Below are positions 48,425-60,475 of a DNA stretch of 64,000 nt, one piece after another; within the stretch, counting starts at the first letter, position 1, and each line of letters opens with the position of its first letter. A program made the translations under genes and the position numbers. The DNA is from Triticum aestivum (Eukaryota; Streptophyta; Magnoliopsida; Poales; Poaceae), in contig NC_057796.1 in assembly GCF_018294505.1 (NCBI RefSeq), positions 193,640,027-193,704,026 of the forward strand. The letters run 5' to 3'. The notes beneath the pieces were generated by a model. That model worked only from the letters and a program-made list of their open reading frames with translations, did no database searches and was not told the DNA's origin.

Positions 48425-49642
48425 CAATTCGGCTTCCGCCGTTCCCCTAATATGCCTTCGAAGTGGGTACCGCGCATACATAATTATGCACTTGAAATAC
48501 CCTGGGCGCCGGCGGAAGCACAATACGGGTGTGCCTGCAACCCCTCTACTTTTCTAACTGCCCCCTTTTTCCTTTTTATTATCCCCTCCACAGGTACCTC
48601 AAGGGCCGGTCACCCCGAAGACTCTACTAGAGTTCGGGTTCATACAATCATCCAAGGGTCATTCCTGTCAAGGAATCCCTTAACCGAGGACAGGCGGCGC
48701 AGACGTGCGACAGGAGGTCCAAAATAACTTTTTTGTAGACCGAGCTCTCTATTCCGAGCCTGTAAAGTGCCTTTTCATCAGCCTTCGACCCTTGGCATGT
48801 CAAATAGCCAGGGTTGCGGATTTTTTATCTATATAATAAATGGGATATCACTCAGCTCCCAGTAAACATAACAAGTGTCCAGTATTGACTTTTTCCTAAT
48901 CGACCCGAATTTTTGCTCCTGTGGTTGTTTTACACACACACCTCGGCATAACTCGCCAGGGGCTCGGTATGGGAACAAATGAGTTGCCGGCTAGTCCGAA
49001 TAGCTTTATAGCGTACTTCGGCGTCGCGAGTTTGGCCTTATATGCATCAGCCCCGAATCATGTCTTGGGTCAATAGTTGGGTTGCCCGGCTCCTGTGCTT
49101 GCTACCCTACGTTCCGCTCTATCGGCTAGGGTAGTAAAGGGAGAACTACTGCGATTGTGCTTCTGGTTCATCTGGTCAAGCACCTCAGTAGAGAAAGCCG
49201 AAAACTGACTGTCATGATGCGGCGAGAGCTGGTCAACCACTTGATGACTTATCGGAATCTTTAGCGATTCTCTCCGTGTTATATGAAGGATCTTTTTCAG
49301 ATCATCTGTACAGCGCATCATACTAAAAAATAAGCAGCATACATACCAGGGGCTATATCGTAGACCCACCATAAAACTCCTATGGCTAAGTGAAAGTGTT
49401 AACGCCCTATAGTCTGATTGCCTTGTCGCCGCATTGTCACCTCCTTCATGGACCAAGACGTTGGGTCAAGAGTGATCAAATGCTTTTCCGAACACCCCCG
49501 TACTTCCTACGAGGGGGCTGAAGCCGACGGCTGGAAAAATTTCAGATTATATGAAAAGGCTGCACAGGAGGAACAAAAAGCTTTCGAGCAAAACATAAAT
49601 ATATATTAAATATAAAATTATCTTTTACAATTCCCTTACACC
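48425..49642 (+). other. Region between gag and antisense gene of G
   Basis: No pol and no supported gene. It contains AT-rich stretches, a pyrimidine-rich tract near 48560-48580 and scattered short frames. Confidence 0.6.
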
Positions 49643-50958
49643 TCACTCGAATACTATGTCTTTCGAGCATTGACCCTCTATCAAGCGGGCAACCTCTAAG
49701 ACGTCTTCAAAATAATGCTCCGGTGCGTGATGGTCCTTGCCCTTGGGTGGACTCTTCGCGGCAACATCGATGGCCTTCATCTTCCCCCGGTATGTCTTGA
49801 CACGGGCAAAGGCCATCCGTGCACCCTCAATGCATGCCGACTGCCTCACAACGTCGATACGTGGCACCACATCAACAAGCCGCTGCATCAAGCCGAAGTA
49901 GCTATTTGGAACAGGCTCAGTCGGCCACAACCGGATTATGATGTTCTTCACGGCAGCGCCGGATATCCTATGAAGCTCGGCCCATTGGGACATCTGTTCA
50001 TTCAGCAACAGAGGGCGCTTTGACGCGCCAAATTGTGACCAGAAAAGCCTCTCTGTTGCATACCCCTCTCGCGCTTGGTAAAACTGCGCCGCATCGGAAG
50101 AACTCTTCGGCAAGTCTAAAAACTCGTCCGGACAACTCCACACTTGGTTAAGCTGAGCATAGTTCGGATCGTCGAACCTAGTCTGTAGCAAAAAGGGCTT
50201 ATTTGCCGCAATCTCCCTAGCTTGCCGAATCTCCTCATGGGCCGCTTTGGATTCAGACCGTGCTTCTCTCGCCTCTCATAAGGCCTTGTCAAGTTCAGCC
50301 GTTTTGGCTTCATTCTCCTTCTCAAGAAATTCACAGCGGCTAGTAGCATTTTTTAGTTCGAGCGCCATCATGGATATTTTCTCCTCGTCTTGGCGCCGAG
50401 CAGCTTGTTCGGCCTTTAACTCAGTCGATGCCTTTTCGGCAGCCGCATTGCTAAAATGGGCCTGCTCCTTGGCTCGGGCCAGCTCCGCCCGAAGAATCTC
50501 AACGGTGGCGGCACCATCTGCAGCCATGCATATCCCAGTATGCAACTTTCAGCGTCATGCTTATATTACAAACATGTATGTGTAAGGACTGCTCCGAATA
50601 CATACCTTGCGACTCGTCAAGACGCATATTGATTAATGCAATGTCATCCCCTGCCACATCAAGCTTCCGCTGCAGTTCGGCAATATCCATAGTTCGGGAA
50701 GTTGCCAGGGGAGAAGCAGCCTGTGTTCCACTTAACCGGATTAGTCCTTGAGTGTTTCTTCTTGATCCTCCGTCCGCCTCCCATGGGAAGCCAACCTGAG
50801 TCTCAGGGGCTACTACCTATACACAGGTGCATTTTTGCAAGTAAAATATAGTTGAAAATATTACATCACAAACCTCGAAACCTCTTAGCAGGCTCATGAA
50901 GGCTTCACTCAATCTGCTCTTCGCGGACAAAATCTTCTCAACCACCGTACCCATCAAG
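49643..50958 (-). pseudogene. Antisense gene of element G (3' exons)
   Basis: Minus-strand exons: 50958-50874 (cut by the CACTA end), 50816-50606 and 50517-49643, with GT-AG introns and phase kept at the last junction. The last exon begins with a coiled coil (alanine- and glutamate-rich, near 50510-50280), slips frame near 50279, and continues as a conserved helical part to a stop at 49643. The stretch LVDVVPRIDVVRQSACIEG lines up in position and character with the C-terminal exon of F's antisense gene. Upstream exons are lost. Function unknown. Confidence 0.68.
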
Positions 50959-51402
50959 CACTACAAAAAAATACACTTCCGTGATGATACGTGTTTGTCA
51001 CAGTAGGTCACGTTTTTTGTCATGCATGTACATCCATGACAAATTTATGACAGAATCAAGATAGTCATACCTGTGCTGTCGTAGAAGTGTTCCATGACAT
51101 TACCAAAATTATCATCACGGAAGTGTCCACTTCCATGACGATAAATCACGCGTCACAGAAGTGCTTTTGTCAAGGGTGACCGACACGTGGCATCCACCGT
51201 AACGGAACGCCGTTAAGCTATCGGGTCGGGTTTTGGATCCGATAACCCGTTAACAGCCCCGACCAATGGGGATTTTCCACGTGTAAAATCATCATTGGCT
51301 GGAGGAGACACGTGTCAGGTCCGCGTTGGCACAGGTGTCACTCATCCAATGGGCGAGACGCGCCTATGATATGTTGACACGTGGACCGGCCCATCAAGTT
51401 TA

Positions 51403-51715
51403 AATGGGCCGGCCCAACTGAAGGCCCACAAGATTTTGCGGACCATAATGGGCCGGCCCAGCTAAAGGCCCACGAGATTTTGCGGACCATAATGGGCTGG
51501 CCCAGCTAAAGGCCCACAAGATTTTGCGGGCCATAATGGGCCGGCCCAGGTAAAGGCCCACAAGATTTTTGTGTGCCATAATGGGCCGGCCCAGGTAAAG
51601 GCCCACAAGATTCTTGCGGATCATAATGGGCCGGCCCAGCTAAAGGCCCACGAGATTTCGCCGACATTAATGGGCCGGCCCAGCTGTAGGCCCACAAGAT
51701 TTTGAGGACCCTAGT
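51403..51715. repeat. About 45-bp tandem repeat, seven copies
   Basis: Seven copies of a 44-46-bp unit starting AATGGGCCGGCCCA and containing AGGCCCACAAGATTTTG. Each unit holds the palindrome TGGGCCGGCCCA. It gives rise to repetitive false frames on the minus strand. Confidence 0.9.
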
Positions 51716-52260
51716 AGGCCGGCCCATTAACTGGCTGCCATGTTTTGGGCCAAATGCCGGCCCATATTTGATCCGGTCCATTAATGGCCTGCCACGCTCC
51801 GGGCCTAATAGTGGCCCATATGAGATCCGGCCCGTTAAAAGCCTACCACGTTCTGGGCCAAATTACGGCCCAGATCAGGTCCGGCCCTTTAAGAGGCTTT
51901 GGGCTCAATTATGGCCCATATCAGATTCGGCCCGTCAACTGGACACTATGCTTTTGGGCCCACTTGCTAAAGGCCCACTTAGTAATTCGGCCTGATATTA
52001 GTTTTGGCCTGTTAAGGGCCCGTTTAACATTTCGGCCCTATATTAATTTCGGCCTGTTAAAAGCCCGTCATATAGTTGGGCCTAACTACGGCCCGGTTTG
52101 CATCCGGCCTGCTCGCAGCCGATATCTGATTGGGCCAAACAAGGACCGAGACAATTTTGGCCTGTTAAAAGCCCGTGATTTGATTCGCACAATCATGGGC
52201 CGGGGTTCATTTCGGGCTGCTGCCGGCCCGTGAGCTGTTCGGCACGTTTCAGGCCCAACC
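51716..52260. repeat. Degenerate GGCCCA-rich repeats
   Basis: Looser units of about 58-65 bp with TTCTGGGCC and CGGCCCATAT words continue right of the 45-bp array. They decay toward 52260. Confidence 0.7.
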
Positions 52261-52559
52261 TACATCGTGATTGCATGACGGCCCGATTATGTACCGTAAT
52301 TTTACGGTTTGGCCGGTTTACTGCGAAGACAGGATATATATACAGTAAAATAACTGCAGCATCGTGAATAAGAAAAAACCTAGACTATACAATAAAGAAA
52401 TTACGGCATATTACATCCACTGGGCATCAAAGTTCGCCACTATGATAATAAAGCACAAGCAGACAGCAGATTACATACACTGGGCATCAAAGATCGCCAC
52501 CAGTGCAAATAAACACGCCGACAAAATAATATACAAAACCGACAGCACTTCAATAGAGT

Positions 52560-55201
52560 TCAAGAAAGGTTAGCCCTGCTGGGGAGCTGCAGCGCAAGCA
52601 GCTGAGCAAGATGATGAGACTGCGCTTGTTCAACACTTATATCTTCCTCACTCTGAAAGATAAACAAGCAGACAGATGACAGGTTTTGCACATAAAAGTA
52701 TCAGTGCTGACAATTCATCACATTTCTTACTGACGAATAAAGTGACACAGTTTAAAATTGCATTAACACAATATGGTATTGTTCAGGTCAAGACATGGCA
52801 GGAAATGACATTGTGAAGGAGTTGGCAGCTTCACGACACCACTGGATTACAGATCAAGAACTCATAAGTATCAATGGTTAGTGTGCTGTCAATTTATACC
52901 ATTTCAGATTGGCAAATAAAGAGACGGTTTAAATAATAGTAGAATGATATGACATTGTTCATAGTTAAGACATTGCAGAATATGACATTGTGCTGTAGTG
53001 GGTAGGTTCACCACACCACTGGATTACGGATGAAGAACAGAAGCATACATGCAGTGCAAAAGAAGATCACTTGCTCTGTATAGTTTAATTTACATGGTAT
53101 GAAGAAGGAACTTGGTTGTACAACTGAAAACTTAAATTGAGAAAGGACAAACTTTTGTTTATGAACTACATAATAAACTTTAAACAAGCAATTTGATGCA
53201 AACACCAAAAATAAACAGCTGTTGCAGTCATGCCTAACCAAATATATACAACAAAGTTTGAAGGCTTGAGATGGACAAACTTACATTATTGGTGAAGACA
53301 GGCTCTATAAAGGCCTTGTCCATGCTGATGGGGGGGGGCAATTCAAGAAGTTTACCACAGAATCTTCTTCAAAAGCATTGCCTTTATTCTACATTTTGTT
53401 AAGAGTAAATATAGATGTGATAATATACGAAAAAATGGAGAATATTTAAGATAAGATGAAGAGTGATGCTACATAACCAAGTAGCTATAAATGTAAGTGC
53501 AGCGATACAGGCAAAAGGTACAGCCAAGAGCAATGCACAGCTAAACTTCTTCAGTACCAACCTTATGGTAAGAGTAAATATAGATCTGATGTGTAGAAAA
53601 TGGAGGGCAAAGGAAAATAAGCTGCAGAGTGATGGTACATGAACAACTACCTGTCATTATAAGTACACTGATAAAGGACAACATGTACTTACAAGAACAA
53701 TGCAGAGCTAAAAAAACATTGGCATTGGATATATTCTACACTAATGTAACCATTCATACAGATCAGATAATTTGGAGCGAACAATTGATAAGCAAGCTAT
53801 CATGCATACTGCTGTCACATAATGAACCAGGTATGTATGCAAGTACAGTGATACAGGACAACAGGTACTAACAAGAGCAAAGCAGCGGGCAGCATATTTG
53901 CGATATCCTGTCGTTCTTGTCAAACCGGAATTCTTCTTCGAGCAGATTTCCTGCAAAAAAGATCCGTAAGGCACATGCGGAAAAGTAGAAGTTCAAATTG
54001 TCATGTGATTTCATAGACAGTACCTCATCCTGGGAACGAGACCAGTGCATAACAAGGTTTTTCCATTCAATGTCTTCTAAATTTAGCACAGGAGACTTCA
54101 CCGGAAATTCGTTTATAGACTTGCCATCAAAGTGTGATTTCCTCAGGTAACACCGATACTGCTGCAATGCTTCCTTGAAAAGCACAAGCAAGCTTTGCTC
54201 GTCATGACTATCCAGATTGACCCTCGCCTAGTTACAACAATGTAATGTAAATCATTGATGTGTTCAATCAGCAGAAAACAGGAAAATAATAACCATGAAT
54301 AATAGCACTTACACGTAAGTTGGACAGGAAGATGTGAAAATGGTGTTTGTCTTCACAATAATCTTCCCATGATGGGAATATATGCACGTAGTCCCTAACA
54401 ACATTGAAAGCATTGTCTTTTAAACTGGGAATAAATGGAATGGGGTTCCAATCTGCAGGAATTGGCCGTCTCTGCAGTTGGGATAGGTCTTCGGCCGGTG
54501 GACTTGCTGTACTTTTTGCTGGAGTGGGATTTTTCTGTGGTACAGCTGGTGCTATGGCAAATGAAATCGGTATACCTTTTGCTGGAGTGCAGGTCCTGTG
54601 TGGTGGGGCTAGTGGTGTGGCCAGTGAAGTATGGGTACAGTCTGCTGGAGTCGGTCCTACGTTTTGTGTCACTGGTTGTACAGCCAATATAAGTGGGGTG
54701 CTGTCTGATTTCTCCGGCACCACCACGTTTTTCAAGGACTTTGCTGGTGCTCCTTCAGGTTCGGCAATCACCCTCTTCCTTTTTGATGTCTGATGCACAA
54801 GAACAACATTTGAGTGGAAAAACATGGTATGATGACAGATGGAATATGTATTGATAATGGATGGGCATGGCATCTCGACATATATGATGAGTAAACTAAG
54901 CAGATGGCGGTGCAACAAAGTAGAAGAAATGCAAGACAACATATGCAAGATACCCGCAATCAATAAAACATTGCCAAATTAGAACAGGCACCTTGATGGG
55001 TGAACAGGACAGGCCATCTGCCTTTGACTCCTCGAGGTTAGAATAGTCATTAGGATCATATTCTGAACAAGAATCAACAGGTGGGGAGCGTATGAGTTTC
55101 ATTGCATCCAGAATGGCACTCAATGCCTTGGTGCCAATTTTGTAAGTCATTGCAGTGTTTAGCTTCAAGAGTGGACTGCTGCTAGTGCGACACAAAGCAG
55201 C
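52560..55201 (-). CDS. CACTA-associated gene, Transposase_24-like (partial model)
   Basis: Exons recognised on the minus strand: about 55201-54992, 54790-54313, 54227-54024, 53950 to about 53905, a small one ending 53283 with AATAAT|GTAAGT, and a terminal one 52652-52560 ending TGA. The four junctions I could check keep phase 0. Exon 2 is P/T/S-rich with a basic KRKRV start. Exon 3 has the block LNLEDIEWKNLVMHWS and exon 4 has KKNSGLTRTTGYRKYA, which resemble the plant transposase family PF03004 (from memory). Such genes accompany CACTA elements. First exons and the 53350-53900 part are unresolved. No stop was seen in the exons listed. Confidence 0.55.
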
Positions 55202-55576
55202 TACACAGATCATAGTGTAGATATAACGGGAAAACCTTAAGCATCAGAGTAAAATCAGCAAAGTGGAACTTGCTGGAATATATGTGCTAGTATTGCCGGT
55301 ACGGCTAGAAAGGCTTCGGATACCAGCTCTCTTCAAGTGAAGGTGCGGTACTGTTAATATCAGTGTAACTCTCAAAGGCGACACAGCTCCCCGCATTTCC
55401 TTGCTATTCTTATAGGATTCAAGTGGGCAGGCCACTACAAATCCTATTCCTATGTTTACAAGATCCTACGAATCAAAGAGGCTCAAAGTGTCCATCACAA
55501 CCGACCGTATAGACCTCTACACTGCAAATGTCCCTGCTCATCTTCAGTACAAGGAACATACTGTACTACTATCATA

Positions 55577-55735
55577 CTCCCTCCGTTCCAAAATATAAGT
55601 CTTGGTAGAGATTTCCACTATGGATCACATACAGATGTATCCAGATACATTTTAGAGTGTAGATTCACTCATTTTGCTCCATATGTAGTCCATGGTGGAA
55701 TCTATACAAAGACTTGTATTTAGGAACGGAGAGAG
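55577..55735. mobile_element. Stowaway MITE
   Basis: 159 bp between TA duplications (55575-55576 and 55736-55737), with ends CTCCCTCCGTTCC and GGAACGGAGAGAG as inverted repeats. It lies in or upstream of the CACTA-associated gene. Confidence 0.92.
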
Positions 55736-55737
55736 TA

Positions 55738-57060
55738 CATATTAAAGAAGAACGGAAGAGGAACATGGTAAAGAAGAGCAAGCAGATTTTGGATAATAAA
55801 ATGTTGGTTGCGCAGTGCCCACACATGATGAACCAGAGCGCATTAAGAATGCAACTCCCAGCTGTCTCTCGACCATTTCAGGCGGTTGGATGAAGATCCT
55901 ACGTCTCCTAACCCTTCTTCTTCCTCGTCTCTGATTCTTCCCATACAGAACACCGCACGGGCCGCCGGCCGGACCACCGGCCCCCACCGCCTGTGTTCCT
56001 CCGCCACCCCCACCCCCACCCCCGCCCCAACCCCCACCCGCGTCGAGTTTTCTTCGTTCGGCGAGGCCCCACAACCACCCGAGCCCCTTCGATCGCACCG
56101 GCGAACTCCGGCGAGCTCTGAAAAATCGACTGACCCAATTTTGAAATTTAGTCTACTGTGATTTAACTAGTGTGGAATATAAAAGGGGAAAACCATAAGC
56201 ATTGGGAGTATAGTGTTGAGCGTGCCATGGCGGATCTGAAGGTGCAAACCGGACAAAGGCAACTTCGCAACCAAGACAAGAAATCAGAGTAAAGCAGTGG
56301 CGATCTATTTTCTTGCTGCGATAAATAAGTTGAGCAGATACGAAAGAGTACCGCCTCTGGTGCGGCGCCGTGTACGCATCTGCTGAGAATTTGACGGTGC
56401 TGCGGTAGCGATGGCTGTCAGCGGCATGGAAGCAGATCTAGGAGGGTAGACGGTGGCGGCGGGGCGCGGTGGACGAGACGGTCGTAGGAGCGGCGCCAGC
56501 AAGGTGGACGACAGCGGGGATGAAGCGAGGGGACGGGATGCAAGGATCCCGGTCCGAAGCCGTGGATGAGAGAGGTCGATCTCTTGTAATGGACGATGGC
56601 GTCGGGGTATCAGCTCCGGCATGGGGTGGCGGACGGCGGCGGACGGAGGAGGGTGGGGTGGAGAGGGTGTTTTGGCGCCCACGGAGTACGAATGGGGAAA
56701 AGGGAGGTAGAGAGGAAGGGGGAACCATGTATTCATGGCGCGCTTGTCTCAAATGCGAGGAAATTTACAAACTTAGCCCCCGTTTCAAATTTCTACTACA
56801 TCACAGCAACATTAGTCGATTGGGGATAGGACGGTAATCTCGCATACACCGAATATTTGCCGACGAGAGTTTGTTTTTGGCGCCCACCGTGTATGAATAT
56901 GAATCGGGGAGGGAGTCGATTTCGGCCGAGGACACACTGTGTTTTGGCGCCCACCGTGTATGAATCCGGGTGAGAGGCAGTTACGTCACGTTTGGGTGAA
57001 ATTACAAACCTACCCCTATCAAAACCTATAGAAATCCAGCAGATAGGCTTTGCGTGGCAG
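55738..57060. other. GC-rich gene-free stretch with repeated words
   Basis: A CCCCCA-type simple repeat lies at about 56003-56038. GC-rich blocks give long frames on both strands that I do not support. The word TTTTGGCGCCCAC occurs at 56670, 56875 and 56942; the last two go on with CGTGTATGAAT. Weaker echoes (AATTTACAAACTTAGCCCC and similar) follow the words. Confidence 0.55.
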
Positions 57061-57983
57061 GGATAGGCAGTAGTGATTTCCATCTCGCAGATTTTGGTTT
57101 CGGGCGGTTACTGCGACTTTCCCCGCTTCGTTCAAATTTTGCAGAGTGCACGTTTACCATGCCAACTCAATTCGAATCCCGTTTGTATTCTATTTTTTTT
57201 CGGGCGGGATCCATTTTCAATTGGAATTACATTCTATATACATCATTTTTTATATATACTTTCAAAAGCACAACAAAGAATTCTGCTCCTTTATATGTAT
57301 AATATGATTTACAAATACAACGATCTCGAAATCTTAAGGTTGAATTCGAAAAAATTAACCAAATTATGTTCTACTAAAATGTATGGATCAGTAATATCTA
57401 CATATTAAATAACATAGATGTGCGTGAATTCATATGAGTATGCATGTTTGATAGATCAATTTTGGTTCGAGTATGGATTACATGTATCATCATCTCGAAT
57501 TCAAATATTTGAATCCCTTTTTTGTTCACTCCTTTCATGCCCATCTCTCTCGCATGCATGCTCCTTTAGGTAGCTATCACTCTCTTTTCTCCAGCTCACC
57601 CGCACGCTCACTTCATGTTTCTCCTATCCTCGCAAACATGGTCTCTCGACGTATCCCTTGAGAAGTGTCACACTCTCCCTATCATTATACATTACACGGT
57701 TTTCATTATCTCTCACGTCTCTACTGTTCTCTGGTATCACTCGGTACCTAAGCTTTCTTTTTCACCGCCACACACACAGTCTCCACTCATCTTTCACTTT
57801 GTCTTTCTCTCTATGGGATTCTCTCAAACACCCTATATGTCTCTACATATGAATCATACCACTAAAATTACTCTCTCTCTCCTGTAGACACAACATTTGT
57901 TGTGGTCTCCTTTTCGTCTCCATCCCAGACTGACATTATTCATTTGTTTACCGATCAGACAACCCTGACTACCATCTCCTCTA

Positions 57984-58018
<35 letters not shown>

Positions 58019-58380
58019 ACTCCTGCTTCCACTCCCCTTCCCGACTACCGTCTCTCTCTCACACACACAAAACTCTCGCTTTCGCACCCCGACTCGTATT
58101 TCTCTAACAAACATTTATCGACTAGCTAGCCTCTAGATAGGTTTATACACCTGCACACTCGTGCTTCCACCATCGCATACATGTCTCTCTCCCGCTCCTG
58201 TATCTATGTAGATTTTTCTTCCCTTCTTGAGACACGCCCTCTCGATCGTGCACACACACACTATCGCCTCATTTTAAGCTGATACCTATCGCACACACAC
58301 TCCTTGTGTCTTTGTCACACATGCACTCCGTCCTCCTCCACTCTCCCTCTCTCTCACACACACATGGGCTTTTTGCAACA
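57061..58380. other. Low-complexity CT/CA-rich stretch
   Basis: AT-rich to 57470, then pyrimidine-rich DNA with many CTCTC and CACAC runs. No supported gene. The clearest microsatellite is listed separately. Confidence 0.6.
57981..58019. repeat. (CT)n(CA)n microsatellite
   Basis: A CT run passes directly into a CA run of similar length. Confidence 0.9.
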
Positions 58381-59480
58381 ACTAGCAAGATGGCCATGCG
58401 TTGCACGGAACATCAAGATGCATTTGTATGAGTAGTTTATCTTGTGGGGGAAAAGGATGAATGAGGGAAGGCCTTATTTGCAAATGTGGAGAGGGGTGTT
58501 GGTATCTTTTTGCAAAATTGCCATAGTTTCCTTCCTATCCGTCAGATTAGATCGGACGGCCATTATAGGCAGGATGGCAGGCACACGATCATAGTTTCCT
58601 TCCTTGCCATGGTTTTTTTTTGCGACTGGAGGTTGTTATGGTTTATGTTGCGAGATGTTGAACCTGGTAGTTCTAGGGCAAATACATATGGTTTAGGATT
58701 TGAGTGCTGGTTTTGCAGTAATGAAAATCGGGAAGGGAAACCTTCTTTGATAAAAAAACTACTACCGCCATTCTAGTTACTAGTCCCCATCGTTACTTTG
58801 GGTCAAAGTTTGTCCACGAATTTTACGTTGTAAATGTGAATGGGAAAACGAGATTTATGTTATACCCAAACAAAAAGGATGAGAGGGAGTGATTGCTCTG
58901 AACACGGACCGACCTCTTCAATAGCGCAGGGCATTGAACCGGCGCGCCGGCCAAGAGGGCCGCACTCGCTGCAGGCCCGGCTGAGCACGCCTCCTCGCCG
59001 CGTGCAACCAGCTTAAGACTGCCCCGCCTGCCTTCATTGAATCCGCGCGTGTGCCGGCAAAACGTCCTTCCGCGAGCTGGCAGGCATTTTAGAACACAAA
59101 AAATGACTAAAATATAATTAATTTACGCATGGTCTTGACTTGTCGTGCTCGCACTGGTAGCAGGAACTAGTAGAGGATTTTCTTTATTTATAAATCTCCT
59201 CACATTTTTTTGGCTTTGAAGTGAATCATGGTTGTGGACATTATGTATGAATGTGCAGATATCTGTGAACATGAGTTTGATGTGGAAGTTGAACTTGGAA
59301 TGTCGGGCTTGCGCGTGAACTATACCATGTCCAATGCTTCGTCTGTTATTGTTCTGAAAGTAACTGCTGCTATTACATGACCCAAAAAAACATTTTGTGC
59401 CACATCAGTAGATGCACGGACATCACAACAGGAAGCTGACTGGATAAACATTTGAACCTAGCTATTATGAAGGAATTTTG
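58381..59480. other. No gene seen
   Basis: Starts with GATGGCCATGCGTTGCACGG, a word common around grass repeats. A GC-rich block at about 58930-59090 and AT-rich flanks hold no frame worth naming. Confidence 0.5.
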
Positions 59481-59489
59481 TATTGACAA

Positions 59490-60240
59490 CAGTTTTAGAT
59501 AGCAGGAGACGCCTAGCCTGCTCTGCCTCTGCTAGCTTATTTCTGGCTTCTTCCATCTCTTCTTTGGCTTGGGTGAAGAGAGCATCTGATTGCTCTTTTC
59601 ACTTCTTCAGGAACTCAGCTACATTCTCAAGGGCTGCTGCACGCTTTCTTTCAGCCTTTACTAATGCCACGATGACACGAACAGCTGACGACTCCACCTG
59701 GCTTGTGTGTAATCCAGCATCATCTGGGAATTTGCACCTTGTGTCTAATCCAGCATCATTAGGGAACTGGCACCTTGTGTGTAATCCAGCCTCATTTTGG
59801 AAACATGATCTCGAGGTTGACCATACTTCCCTCCTCGCAGGAACTGCATCCTGACATGAAGTTACTTCTTTTTAGATCAATACTCAGAGCAACCTAGATC
59901 CATTTAGTAGAAGCCAGATAAACAAAACTCGGAGAAGTGAATTCAAAAGGAAATAAAATAAAACAGACTACAAGGTGAGAACACCCACTTCCTACATCAA
60001 GCTAAAAACGAAAGCATTAGGACGATTAAGACTCTTCTTATTACACATCGAAGAACACCATGCTTAAGAGAAACAGAAACTACAACATATACACAGCGAA
60101 GAACACGAGGCTACACGAAAGTAATTGAAAGGGTGTTACTTACCAAAGCTCGTTTTATAGGTTTGGTGCAGCTCCTCTTTAACTTTCCACGCTCCTTGAA
60201 GATGTCCCGAATATCCCGTGTTTGGTCTTCATTGCTCCTC
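59490..60240 (-). pseudogene. Coiled-coil gene fragment
   Basis: Two exon-like pieces on the minus strand: 60240-60146, ending in GAGCTTTG|GTAAGTAAC, and about 59855-59500 after ATGTCAG. The second starts with three 36-base repeats (59702-59809) that each read like AGLxTRCxFPND, then a strongly heptad-like stretch (VALVKAERKRAAALENVAEF, then EEMEEARNKLAEAEQARRLL) broken by one TGA near 59600. The amino-acid pattern makes the minus strand the real one, although a stop-free plus-strand frame covers the same bases. The source gene is not recognised. Confidence 0.5.
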
Positions 60241-60475
60241 TGCATGTTCGCACTCGTGGTTTTAAAATCTCAACATGGCAAGAAAAATATACTACTAGTA
60301 ATACTAGCGCATCTTGTGGGCAACATTAGAGCACTCGTCTGCCATGTTAGAGCATCTCCAACAGAATCGCAACGCGCGGCGCTTTAAAAAAGCGTTTACA
60401 GTGCTAAGATCGAGAAGTAGATACTAGAGAGTAGAGGATAGTTCTCAGCATAGATAGATAAAAAAGATAATTCAA

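Larger units (their letters stand above)
45089..50958 (+). mobile_element. Element G: Tat-like Gypsy element without pol
   Basis: 5' LTR, primer site, long gag, then about 1.2 kb without a gene, then an antisense gene of the kind seen in F. No protease, RT, RNase H or integrase is visible between gag and the antisense gene. The right part, including the 3' LTR, is cut off by the CACTA-type end at 50959 and is not seen again in the window. Confidence 0.75.
50959..52330. mobile_element. CACTA-type terminus and subterminal region
   Basis: CACTACAAAAAAATACAC begins at 50959, interrupting the exon of G's antisense gene. The next 200 bp hold opposed copies of CACTTCCGTGATGAT and ATCATCACGGAAGTG and repeated GTCA/TGAC words, typical of CACTA subterminal arrays. 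The opposite terminus (TTTTGTAGTG) was not found, so the element either extends past the window or is truncated. Confidence 0.7.

Noticed and set aside
51403..51715. Regular repeat considered as a CRISPR array
   Set aside because: Units are contiguous with no unique spacers, in a plant genome, next to a CACTA end.
57054..58129. Several hydrophobic or serine-rich short frames
   Set aside because: Low-complexity CT/CA-rich DNA gives frames without stops by composition.
59483..59854. 123-codon plus-strand frame
   Set aside because: The minus strand shows a heptad-rich protein pattern and splice signals; the plus frame is its shadow.
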